A DNA stretch of 64,000 nucleotides, taken from positions 25,006,201 through 25,070,200 of the forward strand of contig OY821771.1 of the NCBI GenBank assembly GCA_963682175.1, written 5' to 3'. The DNA comes from Triglochin maritima. Taxonomy: Eukaryota > Streptophyta > Magnoliopsida > Alismatales > Juncaginaceae. Position 1 is the first letter of the stretch, and every line of letters begins with the position of its first letter. A program made the position numbers and the translations under genes. Positions 23,015 to 35,550 of this stretch are shown here, in pieces. The notes beneath the pieces are model-generated. The model saw only the letters and a program-made list of their open reading frames with translations. It did no database searches and was not told the DNA's origin.

Positions 23015-24267
23015 CTCCCACTTGCACAACAGCACGATAACAACATGTCATCTGCTTTTGTGTCACCGACACATATGCATATATCCCTGATACATACAAT
23101 CACACAATTGCAATATGTCACCTCTTTATGTGTCCCTGATACATATGTATATATCCCTGATACATACAACTACTCCTCTCTCCAAGTACACATCAACAAT
23201 ACGCAAGTCTCTGATCATGTATCCTCGATACACGACCATCTGTGTCCCCGACACATGTACTCTTCCGATCATACGGAAATGGGTCGTGCGACCGGTGATG
23301 CACCTGCAATTTAGGAGTCTCAAACTAGAAACCTTACTAGAAGGCCAGAATGACAACATCCTCATAAAACAACAAATAAGCAGTCAAAATGCACATCACA
23401 GTTCCCCAGGATTACTCAGAAACTCACTTAACATGAACGGTATCTCCATCCCTCGGAGAGAATACCTTCTTGTCCTCAAGGTACTTGCTACTGTATCCAA
23501 TACAGTTGGGCCCAGCAAATACTTTTAGTGCAGTCGAGTCAAACCTTTCCCTTCGCCCCAGACCACCATTACACTCAGAGTTGATTCCTTTCCCGAAGAT
23601 GCCTCTTTAGACTGAATCTCTCATGGTCATAGATAACATCCCAAAGTAGCCACATCAACTCTTTGCTTCATGGTGTCGTCGAAGGTCACTGGGGGCAACT
23701 AATGACAATCAAGTCTTGGACTCACACAGTGAAGGAGCAGGGATCCATCCTTTCACTTCCAAATGGTCGCTCAGCACATGTTGTATGACAAACATGTTGT
23801 GGTGGATCATACTGTACACAACAATATGTTTGTCTCTCAACACCATACAAGTCTTTGTCTAGTCGCACCCCCTCTGCACCTGACCCGAGCTTCATCATTG
23901 TCGCCTTAACACCATACAGGTGCCACCTGGCGCCACATGTGATGCTCTCACTTGGCTTCTATAGGTCACATGAATCGTGGGAACATTCATGTCAATCCTC
24001 ACCAACATAGAGGATCTCATCTTGATTCTTAATCAAGGCGACTGTCCTATCATGAACTGCCCTGGATCTATCATACAAGATCTCCTCATGATCAGTCTCA
24101 TCTCTGCTCGCTATGAAAAGAGCCAGAGGCGAATGCTCGTGTGAGTGAGCATTCTTCAGCCTATTGACAGAATAATATTTTATGCTAGAACAACTACATC
24201 AACTAAACAGATATAGTCGAAAGGAAAACACAATCACTCATAAAAGGAAGTTAGACATGTCAATGCA
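23015..24267 (-). other. Copia 3' untranslated region with short hairpins
   Basis: The polypurine tract AAGTGGGAG (minus) abuts the LTR. The hairpins TGTGTC-ACC-GACACA (23059-23073), TGTATC-CTC-GATACA (23218-23232) and TGTGTC-CCC-GACACA (23241-23255) share geometry. Related imperfect copies lie around 23085 and 23128-23165. The long 3' untranslated region has no gene. Confidence 0.7.
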
Positions 24268-25893
24268 TCAAAGTCTGCGTAAGCCTAAGGACTTCACATG
24301 GGACACAAACGAGTCCTTAGCTATAGCCTTGGTAAGAGGGTCAGCTACCATAAGACTAGTAGACACATGTCTTAATACAACTTCCTTTCTCGCTATGATG
24401 TCCTTCACAAAATGATACCTAACCTGTATATGTTTGGTCTTTCCATGATATTTGGGGTCTTTCACATAACAAAGGGCAGCCATGCTGTCACAATAGACAA
24501 CAACAGGCTCATCCGATGTCTCTACTAGCCCAGTATGTTGTAAGAACCTCCTCAACCGAACTGCCTCCTGTACTACTGCAGAGCATGCAACATACTCTGC
24601 TTCCATAGTCGACAGGTCTATACAGGTTTGTTTCTTGCTGGACCATGAGATGACCCCATTAGCCAGCAAGAAAGCATAACCAGAGGTAGACTTCCTTTCA
24701 TCAATGTCTCCAGCCCAATCGGCATCACTATAGCCAATCAGGCGGAGATCTGATGCTTGGTAACACATCATGTAGTTACTCCTTCCTCTGAGGTATCTCA
24801 TGATTCTCTTGACTGCCTTCCAATGCTCCATGCTTGGGCTAGACTGACATCGACTCACCATGCCCACAACATAAGAAATGTCTGGCCTAGTACACATCAT
24901 ATCGTACATAAGGCTTCCCACAACATTGGAGTATGGAACCTTGCTCATTTTGGCCTTCTCTTCAGGAGTCTCAGGATGCTTATCAAGGCTCAAGTGCAAA
25001 CCCTTCTCAATAGGAGTGTCGATTGGTTTGCATTTGTCCATATGGTATTTCTTCAAGATGTTGTTAATATAAGTCTCTTGAGACAATCCCAGAAGTCTCT
25101 TGGACCTATTTCTAATTATCTTGACACCAAGGACGTAGCTAGCTTCACCCATGTCCTTCATATCAAACGTGGAGGACAACCACTCTTTAGTGGATTTCAG
25201 TAACTCTTTGCTATTGCCAGCCATGAGTATGTCATCAACATACAAGGTCAGAATTACAAATTTACCATTGGATCTCTTAACGTACACACAATGATCTTCC
25301 TCAAGCATAGAGAACGCATTCTCTGATATAGCTTGATGGAAGCGAATGTTCCACTGTCTAGACGCTTGTTTTAAGCCACACGAGGACTTATTGAGCTTGC
25401 ACACATTGCGCTATTGTCCTTTGACTTCAAAACCTTGAGGTTGATCCATATAGATCTCCTCCTCAAGTTGTCCATTGAGAAAAGCAGTCTTTACATCCAT
25501 TTGGTAAAGCTCTAAGTCCATCTGAGCTACAATAGCTAGTAGAAGGCGGATGGAGGCAAACCAAACCACGGGTGAAAAGGTTTCCTCAAAATCCACGCAT
25601 TCTCTTTGGGTGTAGCATTTAGCTACCAGTCTAGCCTTGAATCTCTCAATAGATCCATCCACCTTCCTCTTAATCTTGAGGATCCACTTGGCCCCAATGC
25701 CCTTTCGGTTCGGCGGTAAGTCGACCATGTCCCAAACTCGATTAACTTTCATCGACTCCAACTCTTCCTTTATAGCTTCTAACCACTCTTTCGCATTTGG
25801 ACCTTCCAAAGCCTCTTTCAAGGTCTCCGGTTCTTGCTCATCGATTACTGTCATCCCAGATGATTCATAATCAATTTCTTCTTGAGCTATCAT
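24268..25893 (-). pseudogene. Copia reverse transcriptase and RNase H
   Basis: Nearly intact, with one in-frame TAG at 25411-25413. From the N-terminus: the RT fingers (GIGAKWILKIKRKVDGSIERF), QMDVKTAFLNG with a catalytic Asp, the YVDDIL box near 25220-25240 with the catalytic Asp pair, and GLKQASRQW. RNase H follows, with YSDADWAGDIDERKSTSGY, LSTMEAEYVA, YCDSMAAL, and the end DPLTKAIAKD...LGLRRL. The enzyme copies element RNA into DNA in cytoplasmic particles. In canonical copia elements it is one polyprotein with the upstream parts. Confidence 0.93.
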
Positions 25894-26855
25894 GAGGGCC
25901 TCTTCCTCTAAGCGAAAACCGCCTACGAGGAATGAGCCCGCGTTTACTTCGATGCAGATGGGTATCTAATGGCTCATCCTCCGTGAGAGCTATCAGATCC
26001 TCAGCATTGCTGCTCCCACTAGGATTGACTGGTGGAACCTCATGTTCAACTTCCAGATCCTGATCCCGTGGAGTGGCAATGTCCTCATCTTGTTGTTCAA
26101 AGAAGTCCACTGACTCTTTGATAGGTCCAACAAGAGTTGGAAAAACATGTTCCAAGAATGTGGCATCCCTAGACTCCAGTTCCGTCCTTCTTTCATTCTC
26201 GTCTAACCCGATAAAAACATAACCTTTGGAGAGATTACCGTATTTTACAAAGATACACTTTTTCCCTCTAGGTCCTAGTTTTCCATATCGGTGACTAGTA
26301 GAATGAATGTATGCCGCGCATCCCCAAAGATGCAGCAAACTAAAATCAGGCTTCCGTCCTGTCCATAACTCATACGGAGTTGAGGGAACCGATTTTGTTA
26401 GAACTCTATTGAGGATATAAGCAGCAGTCATTAGAGCATCTCCCCAAAACGAAATTGGCAAGCTCGCATGCGCCATAATGGATCTAACCATGTCTAGCAA
26501 CGTTCTATTCCTTCTCTCGGCAACACCATTTTGCTGAGGAGGATAAGGCATAGTGAGTTGTCTAGATATCCCCTTTTCATCACATAACTCTTTGAACATT
26601 GTGGAGAGATACTCCCCACCTTTGTCCGTTCTAAGAGTTTTTATCTTATTATCTAATTTATTCTCTACCAAGCTCATGAATCTCTTAAGACATTCTAGAG
26701 CTTCTCACTTGTGAGACATAAGATAAATATGACCATATCTAGTGAAGTCATCAATGAATGTGATGAAGTAACTTTGTCCATGTCTAGTACGCACATTCAA
26801 AGGTCCACAAATATCCGAGTGAATTAGTTCTAAAGGAGAAGTAGCCTAATGGCTT
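25871..26855 (-). pseudogene. Copia integrase core
   Basis: Frame-disrupted integrase that would insert the cDNA into nuclear DNA. The HSDICGP block (first catalytic Asp) sits near 26800-26830 after a frameshift at about 26855. An in-frame TGA near 26697 follows the LMSHK segment. The next ORF (26677 down) reads TDKGGEY (second Asp) and [17 protein letters not shown] (catalytic Glu), then a [11 protein letters not shown] type segment. The C-part is rich in acidic residues and leads into the RT. Confidence 0.9.
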
Positions 26856-28339
26856 TTCCGAACGGTTTTCTAGTTGCCTTTCCAGCTAGACAAGATTCAC
26901 AGGTCGGCAATTCACATTTGGAGCATTCTCCTAATACCCCTTCCTTTGCCAACCTGTTCATCCGGTCAACACCAATGTGACCTAGTCTAGCATGCCACAT
27001 AACTGAATCATTATTCATGGAACTTTTACTCATAAAGGCACTAGTGTTATGATTGAAATCATAAATTGCGTCCAACACAATAAAACCGTCTGAATGAAAG
27101 GCACGTCCATAATAAATGTTAGCAAGGTATAAACCCATATCATTGTTCTCAAAAACAACTTTAAAACCATGTCTCACCAAAACAACAACAGAAATAATAT
27201 TTCGCCGTATAGTTGGTGCATACAACACGTCGTGAAGTAATAGGATCCGACCACTTCGCAAAGCCACTTTGCATGTGCCAACTCCAAGAACTTCAATGAT
27301 AGTGTTGTTCGCCATGTTTATTCGCCTCCCACTTGGAACACAGCGATATTCCACGAAGGCAGAACGATCCTTTGTTACGTGGTCTGTGGCACCAGAATCC
27401 ACAATCCACACACGAGAGTGATCAGTGAGCATCACAGAACTAGTCACGTTACAATTCCAGGGATTACACATAGTAATTTCCTTTTGCTCAGCGCACTCAC
27501 GAGCAAAATGTCTAGTCTTTCGGTAGTTAAAACAAGTCACATTAGACTTATCTTTCCCACCTCTGGATCCTCGAGGTCGTTTCTTTCCAGCTTTGTTTTC
27601 TGTTTTGTTTTTATTTGCACCCTTCTTGCCTTTAAAACCCTGAGCTCTATCTCTTTTGCGCTTAAAACCTGCACTCCTCCGAGGAGTTCCAGCCTCAGCA
27701 GCAAATACTTCAGTTAGAGGGGCTTCCGCAAGCATGCGGTCCTCCTCCAGCTCTAGGTGTTTTGCGGCCTGGTCAAATGTCCTGATGTCATCAGCATGAG
27801 TCAGATGGACCTTCATATGCTCCCAACTCTTTGAAGGCAATGATCTGATGAGAGCAGACACATGCTCCTCATCGGTCTTAGCACGACCGACAGCGCTCAG
27901 CTCGCTTATCATGTTCGACATTGCGGTAATATGTTGCCTCATCGTGTGACCTTGGTGCATTTTATACCCATCAAACATGAGCCCAAGCTGGCGGCACCTT
28001 GTGACGGAGGTCACTCCATACTGAAACTTCACAGCTTCCCATAAGGCCTTTGCAGTTTGCAATTTTTCGAACCGCAGTAACAGATCATCTCGCATCGAAC
28101 TCAGAATTTGTAATGCGAGCAATACGGTCTTTCTTTTTCCATTCATTATAGATATCCATATTTCTGCGATGCTGCGCAGTGTTCCCCTCCTCGGGGGGAG
28201 ACATAGTTTGGGTTATATTTTCTAACATGTCCTGATCCTCTAAGAGATACTCAATTTTACGATGCCACAGATCGTAATTTCTTTCATTGAGTTTATCTCC
28301 TCGAGTCAGATCAATGACAATGCTTTTGGAAGTAGCCAT
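26830..28339 (-). pseudogene. Copia gag, protease and integrase zinc domain
   Basis: The start ATG at 28339 gives MATSKSIVIDLTRGDKLN, a typical copia Gag N-terminus. A frameshift near 28110 joins a second frame. Gag continues with SMRDDLLLRFEKL and SWEHMKVHLTH. A basic lysine-rich segment precedes a zinc knuckle whose second Cys is Tyr (CFNYRKTRHFAREC), so zinc binding is probably lost. The protease has WIVDSGATDHV (catalytic Asp). The integrase zinc domain has WHARLGH and CESCLAGK. It would build the particle and process the polyprotein. Confidence 0.92.
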
Positions 28340-29796
28340 AAAAATCTAGAACAAAAAACCACATAGCGATACATGAGTTCTAGCATAAAATACTATGAGG
28401 CGCAATAGTCATAAAAAAACTAACTTAATAACTATAGCATTCAGACCAAAGGAAAACATAAAGCGTTCGATCAAATCCTCATGCAATAGTTAATAAAGCT
28501 ATTTTACCAATTCATATATTGCGCTCCATCATGATTTAATAACCCTAAAAACGTATAAATCATGGCAAATCAGCAGCAAATAAATAATTATCCGCCGGTT
28601 GCAAGGTGGTTTACACAAAACACTTCTACCTTGCAACTCCCACTAGCCATGCAAGTTCCAAGAAAATGTTCCTTTCAGAACATTCCAATCAAGATCACAC
28701 AGAAATTAATTGCTACATTACTTCCATATCGAGCTAAGGATCCCCCATAGGGATTTAGCACTGTAGATGGGAACCTGCATAAGCCTTATAGAAATAATAT
28801 TGCAATAATAAAAATAACGGAGCCCCTCGTCTCCCTAGGGCAATAAACAGTCCACAGTCCATAATTATTACAGTACATAAATATTACAGCCCATTGCGAT
28901 ATTTATTGCAAATGGAAATGAATGAATGAAATTATGCTCAACTCTCAATAAGGCAGCAAAAATAAATCAGCATCCATTCACACCATTCATACCATACAAG
29001 CGCAATCTTTCCATACGTTAGCACAATCACACGCATGAATAAAGTGTACACCACTTCCAAATAAGAAAGAAGTAATATATAAGGAAACAACACAAATATG
29101 GAGCATAAGAAAAACGTATATGGAAATACCAATCAATCTCCATAATAGTATCCCAAAACAGAAATTTTCTTTTCTTTCCCCAATCAACATAATCATGAGA
29201 GCGTAAAAATTATCCTACTCGCATTAGGAAAGCAAAATCCGGAAAAATCCTCAATGAGATATAGACATGTATGTGGATTTAAACATAAAGGAAATATTTC
29301 AAATGAAATGCATGCTATCATTCCAAAAAATCCGAAATTCCTTAAATGAGATAAACACATATATGTGCATCAAAAGAAAGCATTCAAAAAATACTTTTAA
29401 GGCAACAAAACTGCAGCCCATAATATGCTCTAAAAATTTCAGATTTTGCCAATCTTTCCTTAATCAATATAAGCATGCAATCAACAATAATTATGCTACT
29501 TGTATTGAAAAGAAAAAAATTCGAAATTTTCAAGAGAACAACAAGCATATATACGCATTTTTCAGTAAGGAAACCAATCAATCACATGCATGTTAATGCT
29601 CCAAAAACAGCCATATCCGAAATTCTTTGGAGCAACAAGGCAACACAATTATCATGCATATGCATATCGCAATAAATATCTACTCTAGATGCATGCTCAT
29701 ATTGAAAAATGCTAAACAAACAAGCATATACACGAAATTCCAGCAAACATGAGATCTAGTCATGCATGTAAACGAATCAGAGATAACCACATTTGA
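28340..29796 (-). other. Copia leader, inner part
   Basis: AT-rich noncoding DNA between gag and the family B insertion, dense in CATGCAT-like words. It continues at 39762-40592 beyond the insertion. No gene seen. Confidence 0.65.
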
Positions 29797-29801
29797 TCCA
29801 T

Positions 29802-31159
29802 TGTTGAACGTTTTATTTAAAACCGCAAGTGCACAACCACGATGAAGCGGTGGCAAGTAAGGGTCGTCCTCAGGGAGGTGAGCAGCCTCTTGCTTGTACA
29901 AAATCAAGTGGCAAAAATTGGGGGAGAAAGATTGATTATGCTACTCTACACTAAACTACGCTAAGAAGTATGAAATGCGAAAGGAAGAACCAAACAATGA
30001 AATAATAACTAAGCTAAGAACAAAGGAAAAATGCTGGAATACAGAAATGGGAAAACCCCTAAGGGGTGGAGTGAGTGCACACAAGGAAAGAGGTGGGTGT
30101 TGAACACATTCTTTAAGCACAAATAAAGGTGGTGTTATCATGCATAGGAAGTGTCTAAATGTTGTGGCAAAACCTATCAATCTATTCACCAACTTAGTTG
30201 ATTAACATTTACATATGCAAGATGTTTATTTCAGAACCTAAACAAGCATGAGAGGTGTCTAATCATTTTGGCAAAACTCATCAAGTTATAAATTCTATCC
30301 TAAACAAGCAAGCATACATTCATGTTTTATCAACACATTGGAAATAAAGCATTCAATCCATTCTCATTTGCATGTATGTACATCTACTCCACCCCCAAAG
30401 GGGATGGAACTACTCACTAAACATTACACTAATTATTAAACTAAACAAAGAAAGCATATTAACTAAGCTAATAAAACTAACGAAATGAGATTAAGCAAAG
30501 CAAAACAAGAAACATAAAACAAACAACATAATAAAGAAAACTTGTATTAAAATGACTCACATTAAAAGGCTTCAACGCCTCACTTCTAGTAGGAAGAATA
30601 GCCACTTAAAATATGGAGTGATTATAATAGGAGGTGAAGAGTTCTATTTATAGGCATGGAAAAAGCTAATCCGGGACAATCCCCCGAAGTGGGACTAAAC
30701 CAACACCAAAAATAGCCTCAACGAACATTAATACAAGTCCAGGACAAATCTTGGCGGATCTGGACAAATCCAGACCGCCAATTGACGGTCCAAAATGTAC
30801 GGATCCAGTTGAGTTTTATTCTGGGCTTTTCTTTGTGCTTTTGGTGGTCTTTGATGCATCTACTTCGTTTGTTGGAGCTCTGACCCGAATCCAATTGCTA
30901 AAATACTCCCCATGATGGTGTGAAGTATTCTGTTTTGCTCTTAGGTCCCTCTCTCTTGCGTTCAGGTCCTTCTCCCTTGTATCTTGGTCCCCCGATCTCA
31001 CAATCCAGTCCCTTTTCCCAGCTTTTGGGTCCTTTTATGTTTCATCTCTTCAAACCTATTTATTCCTGAAAACTAAACATAAAACTCGTGACATAGCATT
31101 GTTTAGGTGAAAGATAATGGATATAAGATACAAATATGAGCATGAAATGATGTCAATAA
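29802..31159 (-). repeat. 3' LTR of family B
   Basis: TGTTGAACG to GTCAATAA. The terminal CA of the other LTR has become AA. TATA on minus at 30644-30652; palindrome copy at 30772-30791 with one change. Confidence 0.9.
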
Positions 31160-32655
31160 AATACCCCCACACCTAACTTTTGCTAGTCCCGAGCAAAACA
31201 AAGAAAGAGAAAAGCATGCGAAAAACAAGAAATCCTAACTCACTTTCGTAGGAATCACGGTTGCACTTAGCACGTGCAACAAGCCGTTAAACCTCCCTGT
31301 TGCCAAGGAGGGTTTTCAGCGGATATACCCACAAAATCCGAACAAGATGCATTAATCAATCTAGCTACATGACTTGTTGGACTCATTTTGTCGATCATGA
31401 GACGCGGTAACACTACGGGTTGACTCTCTATATGTAATCGGTCCACACACCTAGCCTAATGAGTTATTCATGAAAGTTAGTTAAGGACTTGAGTGAAAGA
31501 CATGGGCAACCTTAACTTCTGAATGTGATACAATGTGTAAAGTCCATTTTGGTTCTTATTTGACTCTTTTTTTTTCTTTCATTGGAGCATATTATTTGTT
31601 GGTGTTTGATTCTCCCAGGGTCAGGTTTCGTGCATCATTGCCTATGAGGACTTACACTATCACGTACACCTTCCCCCAAATCTCCACATAGGGCGATCCC
31701 TACCACCCGTGTAACGGGAGTTCGGTCGGTGCATCCCAAGTCAGATGACTCGAAAGTACCAGGCACAAAGTCCCCTCGGACCTACTTTCCCAAGTGATAG
31801 GAGCCGTGTGAGAAGAGAGAACACCACTTATTTATTTATTTACATGGGAACCAAAACCCCTACACTTAAGTTTCACAAAACGAGATTAAGGGCCCTCGAC
31901 TACGACAAACTTCCTTATACTCACAAACACGAATTATTTGACTCACTAGGTTTAGGGTGGACTTCTTTAAATGTTTGAGTACTGAAACCCTATGATTACA
32001 CGCCCCCTGAGGGAAAACCATCCTAACGACTCGACAAGACCTAAAGCCAATAAACTAGAAATCCTAATGCATCAAGTTCAAGACAATTTTGGGAGCTTTC
32101 TTTTTACTTTGCCTCTCAACGGTTTTGCACATGCTAAACACACGCAAAACCCACAAAAACATTTTCTTTCGCAAACACATGAAGATATTGAAAGAAATGT
32201 GGAAAACACAAAAGAAAACAAAAGAAAACAAAACCTAAGGAAAAAGACTCGACCCTAGCAGTACACACAAAAGAAAACAAAACCAAAGGAAAAGACTCGA
32301 ATATGTACACACGTAAAACACCCCCCACACCCACTTCATGCATTGTCCTCAATGAATGTGAACAAGATACTACATGGATACATGCATGAAAAAGGAAAGA
32401 TCTCACCAACATGAAGTACAAAGGGACGTTCAGGGTCATGTTGATGGACACAAACCCAAATTCCCTCAAAACCTGTGAGATGCTGAAGAAGGGAGATAAA
32501 TACGTGAAGAAATGGGGCCCAAGTACACAAGGGTTGGGGCCCACAACAATCGATGCTCACTGGAGGAGTATTTTATTACACATTTTTTTCTTTTTGTTTT
32601 TTTTGTTTTTTTACAAGATATATACATCAACTAAGATATTCTCATAATCATTTGG
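31160..32655 (-). other. 3' noncoding region of family B with two polypurine tracts
   Basis: The terminal tract on minus (GTGTGGGGGTATT) lies at 31160-31176 and an internal one (TGAGGACAATGCATGAAG then GTGGGGGGTG) near 32320-32350. Most of the region is homologous to 6484-7780. A tandem duplication of about 50 bp rich in AAAACAAAA and ending GACTCGA lies at 32205-32310. No gene. Confidence 0.7.
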
Positions 32656-33111
32656 TCAAGGAACATCAAATGAGAACATCAAGTTTTGAGGAGCAAAGAC
32701 TTGCCAAGATGGGCAAACTTCACTGGTACTCTGAGGTGTCATGAGGGGTGAAAGGTCAAAGCTGAAAGGCTCGAACCCCTCATGATATTGGTCGGGTGTG
32801 GGCAACAAAGAATGAAGTTGTGTTGCCTCACTAGGGTTTAATTGCTCATCGAAGAAAACCCTCCAACCAATAGGCAGGTGCATCGGAATGAGTTTCTCAG
32901 GATCATTCGATGGATGCAGCAGACTTGCATCACTAAGAATGGGGCTTCTCCCCAAGTTATCCAACAAGGAGCTCCCACCATCATTTATATCATCACGCAT
33001 AAGCTCGGTCATAGGTGGGTCCTTGTTGGAGTCAATATGAAGCTCAAATGACTCAATGGCAATGGGACATGAGGTAGAGACACCTTCTGGTATAGGCATA
33101 TAATGAGGTGT
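32656..33111 (-). pseudogene. C-terminal tail domain with GWRV core (family B)
   Basis: Continues the gag-protease frame after a single TAG at 33112-33114. It is acidic and leucine/proline-rich, with MHLPIGWRVFFDEQ and an aromatic end (LMFSFDVP). It aligns with the end of the family A gag-like protein (THQPVGWRVW...VMFPFQVH). In an autonomous Athila element, RT would be expected near here. I do not recognise the tail as a named domain. Confidence 0.65.
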
Positions 33112-34728
33112 CTAACTCTCACTAGTACTCTCAACTGAATCATGCAACGAACACTCCCTTTGGACATTCATGTTCGAGGCTAGCTCACTCTGTTGCATTG
33201 CGAAGACAGACAATGAGTTTTCGCTGGGCCCACGAACATTCGCAACGGGTTGCATTGGGATTAGGGGTGTTCGTTGATTTTGTGGTGCTTTCTCCAATTG
33301 GCGGATGAGATTTAGATTTAAAGGTTCATCCATGGGTTCTTGTTGCCTACCAGAGTTGAACACATGAAACTCGACACTCATGTTACCGAATGAGAGCTTC
33401 ATGAGACCATTTCTACAATTAATCAACGCATTGGAGGTGGCCAGAAATGGTCTACCCAAAATCAAAGGTATTTGAGAGTGGGTGTTCGCAACAGGATTGG
33501 TATCGAGGACAACAAAATCGACTGGAAATATAAAATCTCCAACTTTGATAAGCACGTCCTCGATAATCCCCATAGGAGTACGAATGGATCTATCCGCCAA
33601 TTGGAGGGTGATCTTAGTTGGTTTCAATTCTCCCAAGTTCAACTGTTGATAAACAGAGAATGGGAGGAGGTTGACCGCTAATCCTAAATCAAACAAAACA
33701 TTGCTCATTCTAGTGTCCCCTATCGTACACTGAATAGTAGGACACCTAGGGTCCTTGTATTTTGTGTAGGTGGGATTGGACAAAAGTGAGCTGATATTTG
33801 CAGCCAAGAATGCTTTCTTAGGAACATTGGTCTTCCTCTTGGTTGTGCAGAGATCCTTCAACACTTTGGCATATTGAGGTATTTGTTGGATGACATCCAA
33901 CAAGGGGATGTTAACCTTTACTTGCTTAAACACCTCTAATATCTTGTCCATGTTGTCACTCTGCTTTTTGGTTAACCTACTTGGATAGGGAGCTTTTGGC
34001 AGGTAGGTTTTCTGCGGTGCCTGAGAAGAAAGATTTGGTGTATTACCCTCACCCTCAGCCTCTTCTTCACCACCATTCCCACTGAGGGGCTGCATAGATG
34101 GTGGTTGTTGTGGCAAGGAAATGTGATTGTCAACCTGTTTTCCATTCCTTAAGGTCACAATGGAATTGACATGGTGAACAGGTTCCTCCACATGGTTCAC
34201 TTGCCTCCCCCGTGGTACCACATTTTCATTTTGCATGTGTTGTTGCTGGTACATGCAGGGGTTAGCCTCAGGCTGGCTAGGCAAAGACCCTCTCTCTCTT
34301 TCATGTACAAACTGAGCCAATTGGCCCATCTGAAGCTCTAGAGATTTGATGGTCTGCTGATTTAAAGTGAGAACTTGACTTGTGGATGACATAAAATTTT
34401 TCATTGAGTTTTCAAGTCCACGAGTCAAGTTCTCAAGCGAATTAAACCGGGTTTCAAAGTTGTTAGAATTTGGGAAACCTGGTTGGTTGGTGCTTGGAAC
34501 TTGGGGTTGCTGATATGAATGAGCATGCATGGGAGGTTGGTATGATTGGTTAGGTGGTCGAGAGGAGTTTGAAGGACCACCCGGGGCATTATTTTGGTTC
34601 CATGAAAAATTGGGGTGGTTCCTCCATCCATGATTATAGGATGCTGAGTATGGGTCATTCCTAGCTCTATCATAGATGGCGTTGACATGTTCCATCTCAG
34701 GAGGAATGGACGCACACTCGCTTTCTAC
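33112..34728 (-). pseudogene. Athila-type Gag C-part and aspartic protease
   Basis: A 527-residue frame. It begins just after a zinc-knuckle segment in which the His position is now a TAG stop (34729-34731; CHSCGRIG-stop-VESEC). Then come WRNHPNFSWNQNN, typical of Athila Gag, a coiled segment ending LELQMGQLAQFVHERERG, a PYPSRL linker, and the protease. The protease has FDLGLAVNLLPFSVY (catalytic Asp in DLG, usual DLGASINLLP) and PLILGRPFLATSNALI. It would cleave the Gag polyprotein in particles. The Ala-to-Leu change beside the catalytic loop may impair it. Confidence 0.88.
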
Positions 34729-34731
34729 CTA

Positions 34732-35550
34732 ACCTATCCTACCACATGAATGACAGGGAACTCGACCATATGTAGACATGTGAGGTGCACTTTGTTGGTT
34801 TTGGAGCTCAATCGAATCCATACGGCGCATTAAGGTCGTCATGCGTGCCTCGGTGGCCGTAGTGGTATCGATAGCAAATGTGGAACATTATCTAGTCGAG
34901 TTTGCATTAGCGATCCTCTCTCCTATACTAGATGATGCAGGTGGTTCCCTTACACTCTCCCATTGCATTGTTTTCTCAGCAAGGTCTTCTAGGAAAGCCC
35001 ATGCCTCCCTTTCATCCTTTCCCAAGAACTCTCCTTGACACATGGACTCAAGGAGCGTTCGGGAGGGGATGTGAAGACCCTCGTAAACAATCTGACAAAG
35101 ACACCACAACTCAATGCCATGGTGAGGGCATGAGGATAGTAGCTCCTTGAACCTCTCTAGATATGCATGAAATGTCTCGGTCTCAAGTTGATAGAACGAA
35201 TTGATTTTGTTCCTCAATTTTTGAGTCTGATGATTGGGGAAGTACTTCTTGAGGAATGCAGATTGAAACTCATCCCAAGTCCTAAAGGCATTCGCCTGGT
35301 TGCTGTACAACCACTTCTTGGCGTCATCCTTCAACGCAAAGGGGACAAGCCTAAGATGGATGGAGTCTGTGCTAAGTTGTTGTAGCTTGAACATAGCACA
35401 AACCTCCTCAAATTCCCTGAGAAAGAATAGGGGTCACCTTTCCCAGTGAAATGAGGGAGCATGGAGATAAACTGAGGCTTAACCTCAAAAAGGTTCCCAT
35501 TAGCCTCTGGCAATATGATGCATGAAGGTAGAGCAGTACAGCTCGGGTAG
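34732..35550 (-). pseudogene. Athila-type Gag core, interrupted upstream by a solo LTR
   Basis: The capsid-like retrotransposon gag domain reads IHLRLVPFALKDDAKKWLY, FLKKYFPNHQTQKLRNKI and FKELLSSCPHHGI, within a 168-residue frame that starts at 35394. Upstream sequence (NLFEVKPQFISMLPHFTGK) is in another frame after a shift near 35430. An in-frame TAG at 34888-34890 ends this frame before the knuckle. The domain forms the particle shell. The N-terminus lies beyond the solo LTR at 37090-37180. Confidence 0.88.

Noticed and set aside
22861..23365. Minus-strand ORFs with repeated YVSGT/CIRDI motifs, resembling a repeat protein
   Set aside because: They follow from the short hairpin repeats in the copia 3' untranslated region and run across the polypurine tract and LTR.
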